Below, piece after piece: positions 40,793-51,058 of a stretch of DNA of 64,000 nt. Position 1 is the stretch's first letter; the number at the start of each line of letters is the position of its first letter. The notes under the pieces were generated by a model that had not been told where the DNA came from, ran no database searches, and saw only the letters and a list, made by a program, of their open reading frames with translations. The stretch is taken from assembly GCA_004028795.1 (NCBI GenBank), contig SAIW01000006.1, positions 248,001-312,000 on the forward strand, in the 5' to 3' direction. The translations under genes and the position numbers were made by a program. The DNA is from Chitinophagaceae bacterium. Its GTDB lineage: Bacteria > Bacteroidota > Bacteroidia > Chitinophagales > Chitinophagaceae.

Positions 40793-43700
40793 ATGAGTAA
40801 AAACGAAAACAATAATGGGCTTGCCATAACCCCCGCCCTGTTTCAGAATTATATTCATAATATAAAGCAATACGGTATTGTTACGTTAGATAACAGCGGC
40901 ATTATTACTTCATTTAATAAGGGTGCAGAAATAATAAAAGGATATAAAGAAGAAGAAGTTTTAGGTAAGCATTATTCTATATTTTATACAGAAGAATCGA
41001 TAAAAAAGAATGAACCTGACAATAATTTAAAAAAAGCGTTAGAAACAGGTTTATATGAAAGTGAAGGTTGGAGGGTTAGAAAAGATAAATCTATATTCTG
41101 GGCATCTGTTTCTTATGATGTTTTATATGATAATGCGAAAAAACATGTGGGCTATGTGAAAGTGGTAAAAGATGCTACTGAAAGTGAAACAGTTAAACAG
41201 CAACTTAAAGAAACACTTAACAATCAGGCAGCAATTTTAGAAAAAATTTTTGAGCGTATTACAGATGCTTTTATTGCCTTAGATAAAGATTTTCGCTACA
41301 CTTATATAAATAAAAAAGCTCAGCAGTTAATACGTAAATCTGCAGAAGAAGTTTTAGGGAAATGTGTATGGGATATTTTTCCTGATGCCGTAGGTTCTGC
41401 AACCTATGATGCTTTTTTACAGGCTATGAAAACACAGGAGTTTGTACAACATACAGATTATTATGAACCTTTAAACCTTACACAGGAAAATTATATCTAT
41501 CCTTCGCCTGAAGGGTTATCAGTTTTTATTAAAGATATTTCTGAACGAAAAATTGCGGAAGAAAAAATTAAAGAAAGAGATAAACAGCTTAGATTTTTTA
41601 TTAAACATAGCCCCGTTGCTTTAGCCATGTTTGATAAAAAAATGAATTATATAATGACCAGTGACAGATGGATTACCGATTTTAAATTACCTGAAAATAT
41701 AATTGGTAAAAATCATTATGACATATTTCCCGAAATACCCGACTACTGGAAAGATATTCATAAAAAATGTTTGAAAGGAGAAGTACAAAAGAATGATGAA
41801 GAAGCCTTTGTTAGAGCAGACGGTACCATTGAATGGCTACGTTGGGAAGTTCACCCCTGGTATAATACTAATGAAGAAGTAGGCGGTATTATAATTTTTT
41901 CAGAAACTATTACAGATAGAGTTACTGCTAAAGAAAGAATTTCATTACTAAACGAAAAAGTTAGTAATAGTGAAAAACAATACCGCTACCTTTTTGATAA
42001 TAACCCCATGCCTTTGCTGGCAATGGACATAAATTCATATGAATATTTAGATGTTAATGATGCTGCTTTAAAACAATATGGTTATACCAAAAAAGAATTT
42101 TTAAAGCTTACTGCCAAAGATATACGCCCTAAAGAAGATGTTGACAAGTTTATTAATCAAGATCACTCTCCTTCTATTTACAAGAGGGGGATATGGCGAC
42201 ATATGAGAAAAGACGGCTCATTGTTTTATGCAGAAATTACTACACAAAATATTTTTTTCAACGGCAGAAATGCACGGCTTGTATTAGTGAACGATATTAC
42301 AGAAAAATTAAAGGCAGAAGAAGGCTTAAAGAAAAGTTTAAGAGAAACTTCAGATTATAAAAAAGCTTTAGATGCCTCTGCCATTGTATCTATTTCAAAT
42401 GCTGATGAATATATTGTTTATGTGAATGACAACTTCTGTAAGGTTTCCAAATACAGCAGAGAAGAGTTAATTGGTAAAGAACATTCAATCATAAACTCAG
42501 GTTATCATTCAAAAGAGTTTATGATTAAATTAAGTAATACAATACGCTCAGGAAAAATATTTCAAAGTGAGTTCAGAAATAAAGCTAAGGATGGTTCATT
42601 TTACTGGGTATTTAATACAATAGTTCCATTTGTTGATGAAAATAACAAGCCTTATCAATATGTTGCTATCGCTACTGATATTACTAAAAGAAAAGAAGCT
42701 GAACTTATCAGTCAGAAAAACGAAAAAATTTATCAAACAATTGCATCAAGTATTCCCGGCTCTTTAGTAGCTCTTCTTAGTATAGATAATACTTATACTT
42801 TTGCTGAAGGAGATTTAATTGAAAAGTTAGGCTTTACTAAAGAAGCAATTATTGGTAAAACTCCTAAAGAAATACTTACTGAAGAACAATATAATTTTTA
42901 TAACCCACTTTTAGAAGCTGCATTTAAAGGCAAAACAATTGCCTTTGATTTAGATAGACTCGATTACAGCCTGATAGTTAAGCTTGTTCCCTTAAAAGAT
43001 GAAAGCGATTACGTTTATTCATTTCTAATTTTCTACTTAGATGTAACCGAATTAAAGAAAACTCAAAAAGCAATTGAAGAATTAAATGAAGGTTTAGAAA
43101 TAAAAGTAGCAGAACGTACAGAACAATTAGAAAATGTAAATAAAGAATTAGAAGCGTTCAGTTATTCTGTATCGCACGATTTAAGAGCACCGTTAAGAAT
43201 CATTGATGGTTATTCAGAAATTTTATTGGAAGAATATGAAAGGGTAATTAATGAAGAAGGCAAAAGGCTGATAAATGTAATTAGAACCAATACCAAAAGA
43301 ATGGGTGTGTTAATTGATGAATTACTTAATTTATCAAGGCTTGGAAAAAAAGAAATGAAAATTGCTGACATTAATATGGAGTCGTTAATCAACTCATCAA
43401 TAAAAGAGTTACTACCCGATGCCTCACCCAAAATTAATATCCAAATAGGTACTATTGAAAATGCAGCATGCGATGCGATTTTAATAAGGCAGGTTTGGAT
43501 AAACCTACTTTCTAATGCTATAAAATATTCATCAAAAAAAGAAAAACAGGAAATTTTTATTTCATCATACATTAATGATAATAATGTTGTGTACACAGTA
43601 AAAGATAATGGTGCAGGGTTTAATATGCAGTATGTTAATAAATTATTCGGTGTATTTCAAAGGTTGCATAAAGTATCAGATTTTGAAGGCACAGGTATCG

Positions 43701-43813
43701 GGCTGGCATTAGTTAAAAGAATAATACATAAACACGGAGGAAATATTTGGGCAGAATCTGAATTAGATAAAGGGGCAATATTTTACTTTTCTCTCCCGCT
43801 TAATATTACATAG
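40793..43813 (+). CDS. Multi-PAS sensor histidine kinase (soluble)
   Basis: A 1006-aa kinase without membrane segments. About six PAS/PAC units are visible, for example GIITSFNKGAEIIKGYKEEEVLGKHYS (about 35), TYINKKAQQLIRKSAEEVLGK (about 172), IEWLRWEVHPWYN (about 345), YEYLDVNDAALKQYGYTKKEF (about 418), YVNDNFCKVSKYSREELIGKEHS (about 544) and a last one at about 640-760. A coiled linker leads to HisKA (FSYSVSHDLRAPLRIIDGY, His about 791) and the ATPase domain (LLSNAIKYSS; FGVFQRLH; GTGIGLALVKRI). No response regulator is adjacent, so its partner is unknown. Confidence 0.92.
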   Translation: MSKNENNNGLAITPALFQNYIHNIKQYGIVTLDNSGIITSFNKGAEIIKGYKEEEVLGKHYSIFYTEESIKKNEPDNNLKKALETGLYESEGWRVRKDKSIFWASVSYDVLYDNAKKHVGYVKVVKDATESETVKQQLKETLNNQAAILEKIFERITDAFIALDKDFRYTYINKKAQQLIRKSAEEVLGKCVWDIFPDAVGSATYDAFLQAMKTQEFVQHTDYYEPLNLTQENYIYPSPEGLSVFIKDISERKIAEEKIKERDKQLRFFIKHSPVALAMFDKKMNYIMTSDRWITDFKLPENIIGKNHYDIFPEIPDYWKDIHKKCLKGEVQKNDEEAFVRADGTIEWLRWEVHPWYNTNEEVGGIIIFSETITDRVTAKERISLLNEKVSNSEKQYRYLFDNNPMPLLAMDINSYEYLDVNDAALKQYGYTKKEFLKLTAKDIRPKEDVDKFINQDHSPSIYKRGIWRHMRKDGSLFYAEITTQNIFFNGRNARLVLVNDITEKLKAEEGLKKSLRETSDYKKALDASAIVSISNADEYIVYVNDNFCKVSKYSREELIGKEHSIINSGYHSKEFMIKLSNTIRSGKIFQSEFRNKAKDGSFYWVFNTIVPFVDENNKPYQYVAIATDITKRKEAELISQKNEKIYQTIASSIPGSLVALLSIDNTYTFAEGDLIEKLGFTKEAIIGKTPKEILTEEQYNFYNPLLEAAFKGKTIAFDLDRLDYSLIVKLVPLKDESDYVYSFLIFYLDVTELKKTQKAIEELNEGLEIKVAERTEQLENVNKELEAFSYSVSHDLRAPLRIIDGYSEILLEEYERVINEEGKRLINVIRTNTKRMGVLIDELLNLSRLGKKEMKIADINMESLINSSIKELLPDASPKINIQIGTIENAACDAILIRQVWINLLSNAIKYSSKKEKQEIFISSYINDNNVVYTVKDNGAGFNMQYVNKLFGVFQRLHKVSDFEGTGIGLALVKRIIHKHGGNIWAESELDKGAIFYFSLPLNIT

Positions 43814-43841
43814 ATCTTTTAAAAGTTAATAGCGTAAAAAA

Positions 43842-43849
43842 TATATTTG
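43842..43849 (+). promoter_or_regulatory. Promoter -7 element of the FGGY kinase gene
   Basis: TATATTTG lies 16 bp before the ATG and 28 bp after the stop of the kinase gene, so the sugar kinase is probably transcribed separately. Confidence 0.55.
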
Positions 43850-43865
43850 CACCTTAAAAAATAAA

Positions 43866-45341
43866 ATGTTATTATTAGGAATTGATATCGGTACTTCTTC
43901 TGTAAAAGTAGCAGTAGTAGATGCAGCAACACAACAATGCATTGTTTCAACACAATACCCCGAAGCAGAAACTCCTATAACTTCTTTACACCCTGGTTGG
44001 GCTGAGCAAAACCCGGAAATGTGGTGGCAACATACACAACAGGCTATTTTAAAAGCACATGCAACAAAAAAATACAAACCTGAAAATATTGCAGCAATAG
44101 GTATTGCATATCAAATGCATGGTTTGGTTTGTGTAGATAAAGAACAAAAAGTTTTACGCGATAGCATTATCTGGTGCGATGGACGTGCTGTAGAAATTGG
44201 CAATAAAGCTTTTGAAAGTATAGGAGAAGAAAAATGTTTATCACATTTATTAAACTCTCCGGGAAATTTTACTGCAGGGAAATTAGCATGGGTAAAAAAT
44301 AATGAACCGCATATATATGAGCAGATTGACAAAATAATGTTGCCCGGAGATTTTATTGCCATGAAGTTAACAGGTACTATAACTACTTCTCCTTCGGCAT
44401 TAAGTGAAGGCATTTTCTGGGATTTCAAAAATGATAGTTTAAGCAAAGACATAATGGAATATTTTGGCTTTCATTATTCCGTTATTCCTGATATAAAAAA
44501 TGTTTTCAGCGAACATGGACTATTGAATGAAACAGCAGCCCAACAACTTTCGTTACAGGCAAATATTCCGGTTACTTACAAAGCTGGAGACCAACCTAAT
44601 AATGCTTTATCATTAAATGTATTAAACCCGGGAGAAGTGGCAGCTACAGCAGGAACAAGTGGTGTTATTTACGGAGTTGGAGATACATTAAGTTACGATA
44701 AACAGTCACGCATTAATGGTTTTGCACATGTTAACCATACCTCACAACAAACAAGAATAGGCACTTTGCTTTGTATTAACGGAACAGGTATTGCCAACAG
44801 TTTTACAAAAAAATTATTAGCAGCAAATAAAACCTATCCATTTATTAACGAAGAAGCTAAGCAAATTCCTATCGGGTCAGAGGGCTTATCTGTATTACCT
44901 TTTGGCAATGGTGCAGAAAGAATTTTTAATAACAAAACTATTGGTGCCCATTATAATAACATCAACTTTAATGTACACACGCAGGCTCATATTTTCAGGG
45001 CTGTACAGGAAGGCATTGCTTTTTCATTCAGATATGGTTTAGATATTATGAGAGCAAATAATATTGAGCCTACTGTAATTCGTGCAGGTAAAGCCAACAT
45101 GTTCTTAAGCGATGTTTTTTTAATTGCTTTTGTTAATGCAACCAATGTTCCTGTTGAATTATATGAAACAGACGGAGCAGTTGGTGCTGCTAAAGGTGCA
45201 GGAATAGGTGCTAAAATTTATGCTTCTGCAAAAGAAGCTTTTATACAAATGAAGCCTTTAGAATTAATAGAACCTTCTGTTCATGATGCCTATAACAGTA
45301 TCTATGAAGGATGGCTGCATTTACTAACTAAAACTGTTTAG
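43866..45341 (+). CDS. FGGY-family carbohydrate kinase, probably xylulokinase
   Basis: A 491-aa sugar kinase. The N-terminal ATPase fold is LLGIDIGTSSVKVAVVD; HPGWAEQNPEMWWQ and QMHGLVCVD follow the xylulokinase pattern. The catalytic aspartate is in AGDQPNNALSLNVL, with the phosphate loop in AATAGTSGVIYG. The usual GGGAKS segment reads RAGKANMFLSDVF. Xylulose is the likeliest substrate, but gluconate or ribulose cannot be excluded. No isomerase or transporter is adjacent. Confidence 0.82.
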   Translation: MLLLGIDIGTSSVKVAVVDAATQQCIVSTQYPEAETPITSLHPGWAEQNPEMWWQHTQQAILKAHATKKYKPENIAAIGIAYQMHGLVCVDKEQKVLRDSIIWCDGRAVEIGNKAFESIGEEKCLSHLLNSPGNFTAGKLAWVKNNEPHIYEQIDKIMLPGDFIAMKLTGTITTSPSALSEGIFWDFKNDSLSKDIMEYFGFHYSVIPDIKNVFSEHGLLNETAAQQLSLQANIPVTYKAGDQPNNALSLNVLNPGEVAATAGTSGVIYGVGDTLSYDKQSRINGFAHVNHTSQQTRIGTLLCINGTGIANSFTKKLLAANKTYPFINEEAKQIPIGSEGLSVLPFGNGAERIFNNKTIGAHYNNINFNVHTQAHIFRAVQEGIAFSFRYGLDIMRANNIEPTVIRAGKANMFLSDVFLIAFVNATNVPVELYETDGAVGAAKGAGIGAKIYASAKEAFIQMKPLELIEPSVHDAYNSIYEGWLHLLTKTV

Positions 45342-45350
45342 TTATTTTAT

Positions 45351-45383
45351 TTTTTGTGAGAATACATTCAACCCCTATTTTTG
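45351..45383 (+). promoter_or_regulatory. Promoter of tRNA-Pro
   Basis: TTTTTG at 45351-45356 and TATTTTTG at 45376-45383 with 19 bp between them fit the -33/-7 consensus. Confidence 0.65.
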
Positions 45384-45413
45384 CCGCCCATTGCGGATTA
45401 GTAAGTGTATGTT

Positions 45414-45487
45414 CGGGAGGTAGTTCAGCCCGGTAGAATACCTGGTTTGGGACCAGGGGGTCGCAGGTTCGAATCCTGTCCTCCCGA
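45414..45487 (+). tRNA. tRNA-Pro (anticodon UGG)
   Basis: A 74-nt tRNA with acceptor arms CGGGAGG and CCTCCCG, discriminator A. The anticodon stem CCTGG/CCAGG encloses TTTGGGA, giving anticodon TGG (reads CCA and other CCN codons). T-arm GCAGGTTCGAATCCTGT. CCA is not encoded. Confidence 0.97.
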
Positions 45488-45491
45488 CAAT

Positions 45492-45530
45492 AAAAGGCAA
45501 TCAAATTTTCTTTGATTGCCTTTTATATTT
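45492..45530 (+). terminator. Terminator of tRNA-Pro
   Basis: AAAAGGCAATCAAA (45492-45505) and TTTGATTGCCTTTT (45511-45524) form a perfect 14-bp stem followed by ATATTTT. Confidence 0.9.
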
Positions 45531-45832
45531 TAGTAAACTTAATATTTTGATAGTCAATACTTGTTGATAAATTAATTAAGCACATTTTAATTAAAAAACA
45601 TGACAGTACATGATGCCAAAACTTCCACTCTTTTTTTACATTTAATATCTGATTGCTATTAACTAACGAATGTAATTGCTTTGTATGAAAGGTTCAACCC
45701 CGCCATGTAACCACTCTATTATTTTTTCTAATAATCTAAATCATTTTCTTCTATCAATAAAGTTGGCTTAATATCGCCTGCTTATGCTAATTTTTTTATA
45801 TCAATAACAATTATATCAAAATCAACTGCCAA
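45531..45832. other. Upstream region of the SusC gene, no gene seen
   Basis: About 300 bp of AT-rich DNA without an ORF, clear promoter or palindrome. It presumably holds the promoter of the susC-susD operon. No anti-sigma, ECF sigma or hybrid regulator gene lies next to the pair. Confidence 0.4.
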
Positions 45833-48800
45833 ATGAAAAGAAAGCCGCAAATCAACATCAGGTGCTTTGCTTTAGCACTCGCTTTTTTACTGACTATTAT
45901 TCAACATTCTGTTTACTCACAAGGAGTATCGCATGTTGTTCAAGGTTCCGTAACCGGAGAAAAAGGAGAAGCATTACAAGGTGTAGTTGTTGAAGTAAGA
46001 GGTACTTCAACAAAAACCATTACCGATGCTTCGGGTAAATTCAGTATTACCATTAAAACAAAATCTGCTGAATTAAAATTCAGTTACACAGGCTATGCAG
46101 ATAAAACTGTTTCTGCGACAGATGCAACTAACAATCTATCTGTATCCTTAAGTTTAGATACAAAATCTATTGAAGATGTAGTGGTGGTAGGTTACAATAT
46201 TGTAAAAAAGAAAGACGTAACAGGCTCTGTTTCCAGCGTTAGTTCAAAAGACATTCAATCAAGACCAGTAGCCAATGCAATTGAAGCCATGCAGGGTAAA
46301 GTGCCTGGTGTGGATATTAGTACTAATGAAAGACCTGGTCAGGCTGGTAGTATAACCATACATGGTGTTAGGTCACTTGGTGGCTCGTCAGGTAATTTAG
46401 GCACCTCAAATGCACCATTATATGTTGTTGATGGAATTGCCTTAACAGCTGGAGGAATTGATAATATTAATCCACAGGACATTGAATCTATTGATGTTTT
46501 AAAAGATGCTTCTGCAACAGCTATTTATGGTAGCCGTGGTGCTAATGGTGTAATTATAGTAACAACCAAACAGGGGAAAAGTGGAAAAATTACTTTAAAT
46601 CTTAATAGCTCTCTTAAAATAGACAATTTGGTAGATAATGAACAAATGATGAATTCAAGTGATTACATTACTTTTAAACGTTGGGCTTATTATTATGCAA
46701 ATCCTACAACAGTTCCAAGAGGAGACCAACCCACAATAGCAAATGATAAAGTACTTTTTGCTGCTACAGCTGATCCAACTGCCTGGTCAAATATTTCCAA
46801 AGGTTGGGCAACAGGTACCTGGGATGGCTCACAGGTTTCTACCACAGATTGGCGTGGAATGGTAATGCAGCAAAATCTTACAAGTGATAATACTATCAGT
46901 TTAAGTGGGGGTACAGATAAGATTAAGGCTTATGGTTCTTTCGGTTATTTAAATAATACAGGAACAATAAAAGGGCAGTCCTATAAAAGATATTCAGCAA
47001 AATCAAGTATTGATATTACAGCAAACAAGTGGTTCTCATTTGGTAATAATCTAAACATTACTTATAGTATTCAGGAGTTTGGTCAATCTACCAGAAACGT
47101 ATCAACAATCGGTAATCCTGCTGGTGGCTTATATGAATCTGCCAGAAGCATTTATCCTTATGCATTGCCTTATGATTCGCTCGGAAACAGAATTCTATTC
47201 CCCGGAGGAGATGCAGCCGTACGAAATATTGTTGGAGAGTGGGATTTAAACAGAGACCAAAGGGTTACTTTAAGGGCTTTTGCAAGTTTATATGCACAAC
47301 TAAATATCGGGGAATTGATTCCTGTATTAAAGGGTTTAAGGTATAGAATAAATTTCGGCCCTGACTTTTCCTACTACAGAAACGGCGATTATATTGATGG
47401 CAATTCTGTTGCCAATGGTGGAAGTACCAGTCAGGCAAGTCTTATAAATAATAAAACATTTTCTTATACTTTAGATAATCTTTTATATTATGATAAAACC
47501 ATAGGAAAACACAGTTTTGGTATTACTTTATTACAAACAGCTACTGCTTACACATTAGAAGAAAATACAGTTCTTGGTAATGGAATTCCTTATTCTTCGC
47601 AACTATGGAATAATTTATCAAGTGGAGTTATTACCGGTCAATTTACGAATTCTTCTAATATTACCCAATATCAATTGCTATCTTATATGGCAAGGTTAAA
47701 TTACAGTTATAAGGATAAATACCTTTTAACAGCATCCATTCGTCAGGATGGTTCTTCAGTACTTCCTGTAGGTAATAAATATGCTGCTTATCCTTCTCTT
47801 GCGTTAGCTTGGAGAGTAAGTAAAGAAAAATTCATGGATAATATAAAATGGGTTGATGATCTTAAATTGAGAGTTGGTGTTGGTACTACAGGTAACTCTG
47901 CAATTACACCATACTTAAATCAGGGTCCTGTAATACAACTTTTTTATCCGTTTATTTCTTCTAATGCTGCTGGTAATATTCCTAACCCGAATTTGGCAAA
48001 TCAAGACTTAAAATGGGAATCAACAACCCAATACAATCTTGCTTTTGATTTTTCTTTATTTAAAAGAAGGGTTTCAGGAAGTATAGATGTTTACACATCT
48101 AACACCTTTGATTTGATTCAAAAAGCAAATATTCCTTCAGTTACAGGTTATCAAACAACTTTTGTTAATGCCGGAAAAACAGCCAATAATGGTGTTGATA
48201 TTACAGTGACTACGGTAAACATCAAACAAAAAGACCTTATCTGGACTACCACTGTAAATGCAGCCTGGCAAAAAGAACATATAGTGGCTTTAAACGGGGG
48301 TCTTCAACAAGACATTAATAACGGATGGTTCGTAGGGCAACCTGTTGGTGTTATATATGGCTATAAAAGTCTTGGTTTATGGGCTGCAGGTGATTCTGCT
48401 ACTTATAAAACATTTAACACGAACGGTGGCAGCAAGTTTGGCCCGGGCAGTGTAAGAGTAGCTGATTTAAACGGGGATAATAAAATTGATGCTAACTACG
48501 ACCAACAGATTATCGGATGGACACGCCCCCGTTGGGTAGTAGGTATGACGAATACAGTTAGCTATAAAGGTTGGGAATTATCTATATTCTTGTATGGAAG
48601 ATTAAACTACTATTATAATACAGGAGGTGAAGTTGAAGCAGCCCGCTCTGTACAAAGACAAATTAATTATTATAATGAAAATAATACAGTTGGTGCTGAG
48701 TATCAAAAACCAATATTTAATTCAGGCGGTGCCGGACAAGACCCTTACTATACTGCTTTAGGTTACTCAAAAGCTTCATTCATTAAAGTCAGGAATATCT

Positions 48801-48979
48801 CTCTCGGCAAAGTGGTTAATAACAAATTTTTTGCAAGTAAAGGTATCTCTAATTTAAAAGCATACGTACAGGTTTCCAATCCGGGTATGTTGTTTTCTAA
48901 AATTAAATTCCTTGATATGGATGTTGTAGGACCAACATGGAACAGAGGTATCACTTTTGGATTAAATGCTTCATTTTAA
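45833..48979 (+). CDS. SusC/RagA family TonB-linked outer-membrane transporter
   Basis: A 1048-aa outer-membrane importer. A signal peptide (about 1-30, ends VYSQG) is followed by a carboxypeptidase-regulatory-like domain (VVQGSVTGEKGEALQGVVVEVRGT, about 35-110), the plug (SVSSVSSKDIQSRPVANAIEAMQGKVPGVDI to DASATAIYGSRGANGVIIVTTKQGKSG, about 125-250) and a beta barrel to the end (GPTWNRGITFGLNASF). It works with the SusD lipoprotein encoded 20 bp downstream. The nearby PL9-like protein suggests acidic polysaccharide fragments as ligand. Confidence 0.95.
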   Translation: MKRKPQINIRCFALALAFLLTIIQHSVYSQGVSHVVQGSVTGEKGEALQGVVVEVRGTSTKTITDASGKFSITIKTKSAELKFSYTGYADKTVSATDATNNLSVSLSLDTKSIEDVVVVGYNIVKKKDVTGSVSSVSSKDIQSRPVANAIEAMQGKVPGVDISTNERPGQAGSITIHGVRSLGGSSGNLGTSNAPLYVVDGIALTAGGIDNINPQDIESIDVLKDASATAIYGSRGANGVIIVTTKQGKSGKITLNLNSSLKIDNLVDNEQMMNSSDYITFKRWAYYYANPTTVPRGDQPTIANDKVLFAATADPTAWSNISKGWATGTWDGSQVSTTDWRGMVMQQNLTSDNTISLSGGTDKIKAYGSFGYLNNTGTIKGQSYKRYSAKSSIDITANKWFSFGNNLNITYSIQEFGQSTRNVSTIGNPAGGLYESARSIYPYALPYDSLGNRILFPGGDAAVRNIVGEWDLNRDQRVTLRAFASLYAQLNIGELIPVLKGLRYRINFGPDFSYYRNGDYIDGNSVANGGSTSQASLINNKTFSYTLDNLLYYDKTIGKHSFGITLLQTATAYTLEENTVLGNGIPYSSQLWNNLSSGVITGQFTNSSNITQYQLLSYMARLNYSYKDKYLLTASIRQDGSSVLPVGNKYAAYPSLALAWRVSKEKFMDNIKWVDDLKLRVGVGTTGNSAITPYLNQGPVIQLFYPFISSNAAGNIPNPNLANQDLKWESTTQYNLAFDFSLFKRRVSGSIDVYTSNTFDLIQKANIPSVTGYQTTFVNAGKTANNGVDITVTTVNIKQKDLIWTTTVNAAWQKEHIVALNGGLQQDINNGWFVGQPVGVIYGYKSLGLWAAGDSATYKTFNTNGGSKFGPGSVRVADLNGDNKIDANYDQQIIGWTRPRWVVGMTNTVSYKGWELSIFLYGRLNYYYNTGGEVEAARSVQRQINYYNENNTVGAEYQKPIFNSGGAGQDPYYTALGYSKASFIKVRNISLGKVVNNKFFASKGISNLKAYVQVSNPGMLFSKIKFLDMDVVGPTWNRGITFGLNASF

Positions 48980-48999
48980 AAAATTATAAATTAATAGTC

Positions 49000-50985
49000 A
49001 TGCGTAAAGCTAAATTATATATAAAAGTTCTGTTAGCATGTGCTGTGGTTCTTACAGCTTCTTGCAAAAAAGATTTTTTGGACGAAACGCTAACAACCAG
49101 TAAAGGTTTAATTTTCGATCAAACAGATGCTGGTATTTTACAATTAGCTACAGGAACTTATTATCAGGTTTTTGCCGTTCCTCCCAACGGGGAGTGGTAT
49201 TATTGTGCAACCAATTATGGTACTGACGAGTTTAAAGTTGGAGGGGATGGTTCCAACTCGCCATGGAATAATTACGATGGTACCTTTAATTCAACCGTTG
49301 GTGCAGTAAATGGCAACACAGCAGCATCGAACTTTCAATGGGATGCATTGTATATCGGTATTGGCGACGCGAATTTATTAATCCAATTTGCTACTGCCAG
49401 TACCTCTACCAATACTGCAGTAAAAAATACCTCATTGGGTGAAGGTTATTTTTTCAGAGCTTATAATTATTTAAGATTAGTAAGTCAATACGGAGGCGTA
49501 CCGCTACAGCTAACACCATTATCAGCTCCAAAATACGACTATACAAGAGCTTCTGCTCAAGATGTGTATACGCAAATAATTGCAGACTTTAATAAAGCAA
49601 TACCTTTATTGCCAACCACCGGTTCTCCTGCACATATAACTCAAGATGCCGCTAAACATTATTTAGCTAAAGCTTTACTTTTCAGAGCCAGCGAAATAAA
49701 TGATTCCTGGAATACCGCTACCAAAACAGCCGATTTGCAACAAGCGGTTACTTTATGCGATGCAGTAATTGCCAACCATCCTTTGGCTTCAGACTTTTTT
49801 AAACTATGGAATTTTACAACACTCAATGGCCCTAATGAAACATTACCTGAAATTATTCTTTCAGCTCAATTTACCAATGACGTTAATACGCAACAGGGAA
49901 ATGGTAATACACAGCATTTGTATTTTGTTTCAAGGTATGACATCCAAGATCAAATGCAGAGAGATTTAACAGGAGGCAGACCTTTTAGCCGTTTACACAC
50001 TACCTATTATGATTATCGTATTTATGATATGGTAAATGATTCAAGGTTCTGGAAATCTTTCAGAACTAAAAATGCAATCAATGCAAACGCACCTGTATCT
50101 CCAAACATAAAAGGAGACTTAGGAATTATGTTTGTTATTAATCAACCGGGAGATACCAGATATCCACTAACAAAAATAAGTAAGGGTACAGCCGGTTCGG
50201 CTTTGGTTAATGATGTTTATGGAACAGGTAGACCAATTCCTACTACATATGTTGCCTACCCTAACGGAAGAACTACCGATGGAGCATTATTTACAGACCC
50301 CACAACTGTTGGACAGGGTTATCCATCTTTAAGTAAATACATGGATGGCTCCAGAAACTCTTTAAATGATGTGGTTGGTCATAGAGATTTTACATTGGCC
50401 CGCTCTGCGGAAACCTATTTAATTGCGGCAGAAGCACAAGCAAAATTGGGTAACTATACTGCTGCTCTACCTTATATAAATGCTTTAAGAGCCCGTGCCC
50501 AGTATGCTGCAGGCGAAAATCGTGCATCGTATAACGATGGTGGTAATACATTACAAGCAGGATTACAAACTATTGCCAATGCTTTTTACCCCGGCAATTC
50601 TTATTATGAATCTAATAACATACCTGTTACCACTACTGCTTCAACGCTTCCACCTATTACCAGTATTGCAGCCGGAAGTTTACCTGCACAGGATGAATAC
50701 ATTATAAATACCTTGGGATTATCTTCCTCTTATGATAGAGTATTATGCTTAATACTTAATGAACGTAGCAGAGAGCTTTGCGGTGAATATAAACGTTGGG
50801 AAGATTTAGCCAGAACAAAGACATTGGTTGCAAGAGCAAAAGCATTTAATCCTGATGCTGCAACTAATGTTAAAAGCTATCATATACTAAGACCAATACC
50901 TCAAACTTTCTTAGATGGTATTCAGGCAAATGGGCAGGCCTTAACACCAGACCAAAAAGCAGCTATGCAAAACCCCGGATACTAA
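49000..50985 (+). CDS. SusD/RagB family nutrient-binding lipoprotein
   Basis: Start placed at ATG 49000 (661 aa): it gives a proper type II signal MRKAKLYIKVLLACAVVLTASCKKDF written as a basic start, a hydrophobic run and the lipobox TASC; the frame is open to 48937, but that would overlap susC. The SusD fold shows in DANLLIQFA, GEGYFFRAYNYLRLVSQYGGVPL (about 145-167), AKHYLAKALLFRASE and, near the end, ILNERSRELCGEYKRWEDLARTKTL. It caps the SusC barrel at the cell surface and binds glycan. Confidence 0.94.
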   Translation: MRKAKLYIKVLLACAVVLTASCKKDFLDETLTTSKGLIFDQTDAGILQLATGTYYQVFAVPPNGEWYYCATNYGTDEFKVGGDGSNSPWNNYDGTFNSTVGAVNGNTAASNFQWDALYIGIGDANLLIQFATASTSTNTAVKNTSLGEGYFFRAYNYLRLVSQYGGVPLQLTPLSAPKYDYTRASAQDVYTQIIADFNKAIPLLPTTGSPAHITQDAAKHYLAKALLFRASEINDSWNTATKTADLQQAVTLCDAVIANHPLASDFFKLWNFTTLNGPNETLPEIILSAQFTNDVNTQQGNGNTQHLYFVSRYDIQDQMQRDLTGGRPFSRLHTTYYDYRIYDMVNDSRFWKSFRTKNAINANAPVSPNIKGDLGIMFVINQPGDTRYPLTKISKGTAGSALVNDVYGTGRPIPTTYVAYPNGRTTDGALFTDPTTVGQGYPSLSKYMDGSRNSLNDVVGHRDFTLARSAETYLIAAEAQAKLGNYTAALPYINALRARAQYAAGENRASYNDGGNTLQAGLQTIANAFYPGNSYYESNNIPVTTTASTLPPITSIAAGSLPAQDEYIINTLGLSSSYDRVLCLILNERSRELCGEYKRWEDLARTKTLVARAKAFNPDAATNVKSYHILRPIPQTFLDGIQANGQALTPDQKAAMQNPGY

Positions 50986-51007
50986 TCAACAACCAATAAA
51001 CCCCATA

Positions 51008-51040
51008 AAAAGAGCCGCAAAATTTGCGGCTCTTTTGTTT
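51008..51040. terminator. Terminator between susD and the PL9-like gene
   Basis: AAAAGAGCCGCAAA (51008-51021) and TTTGCGGCTCTTTT (51023-51036) form a perfect 14-bp stem; it ends the susCD mRNA and may also serve the convergent gene. Confidence 0.88.
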
Positions 51041-51058
51041 AAAAAACTCAATAATAAA

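Noticed and set aside
48937-48999. N-terminal extension of the SusD protein
   Set aside because: It would overlap susC and bury the lipoprotein signal; ATG 49000 gives a correct signal peptide.
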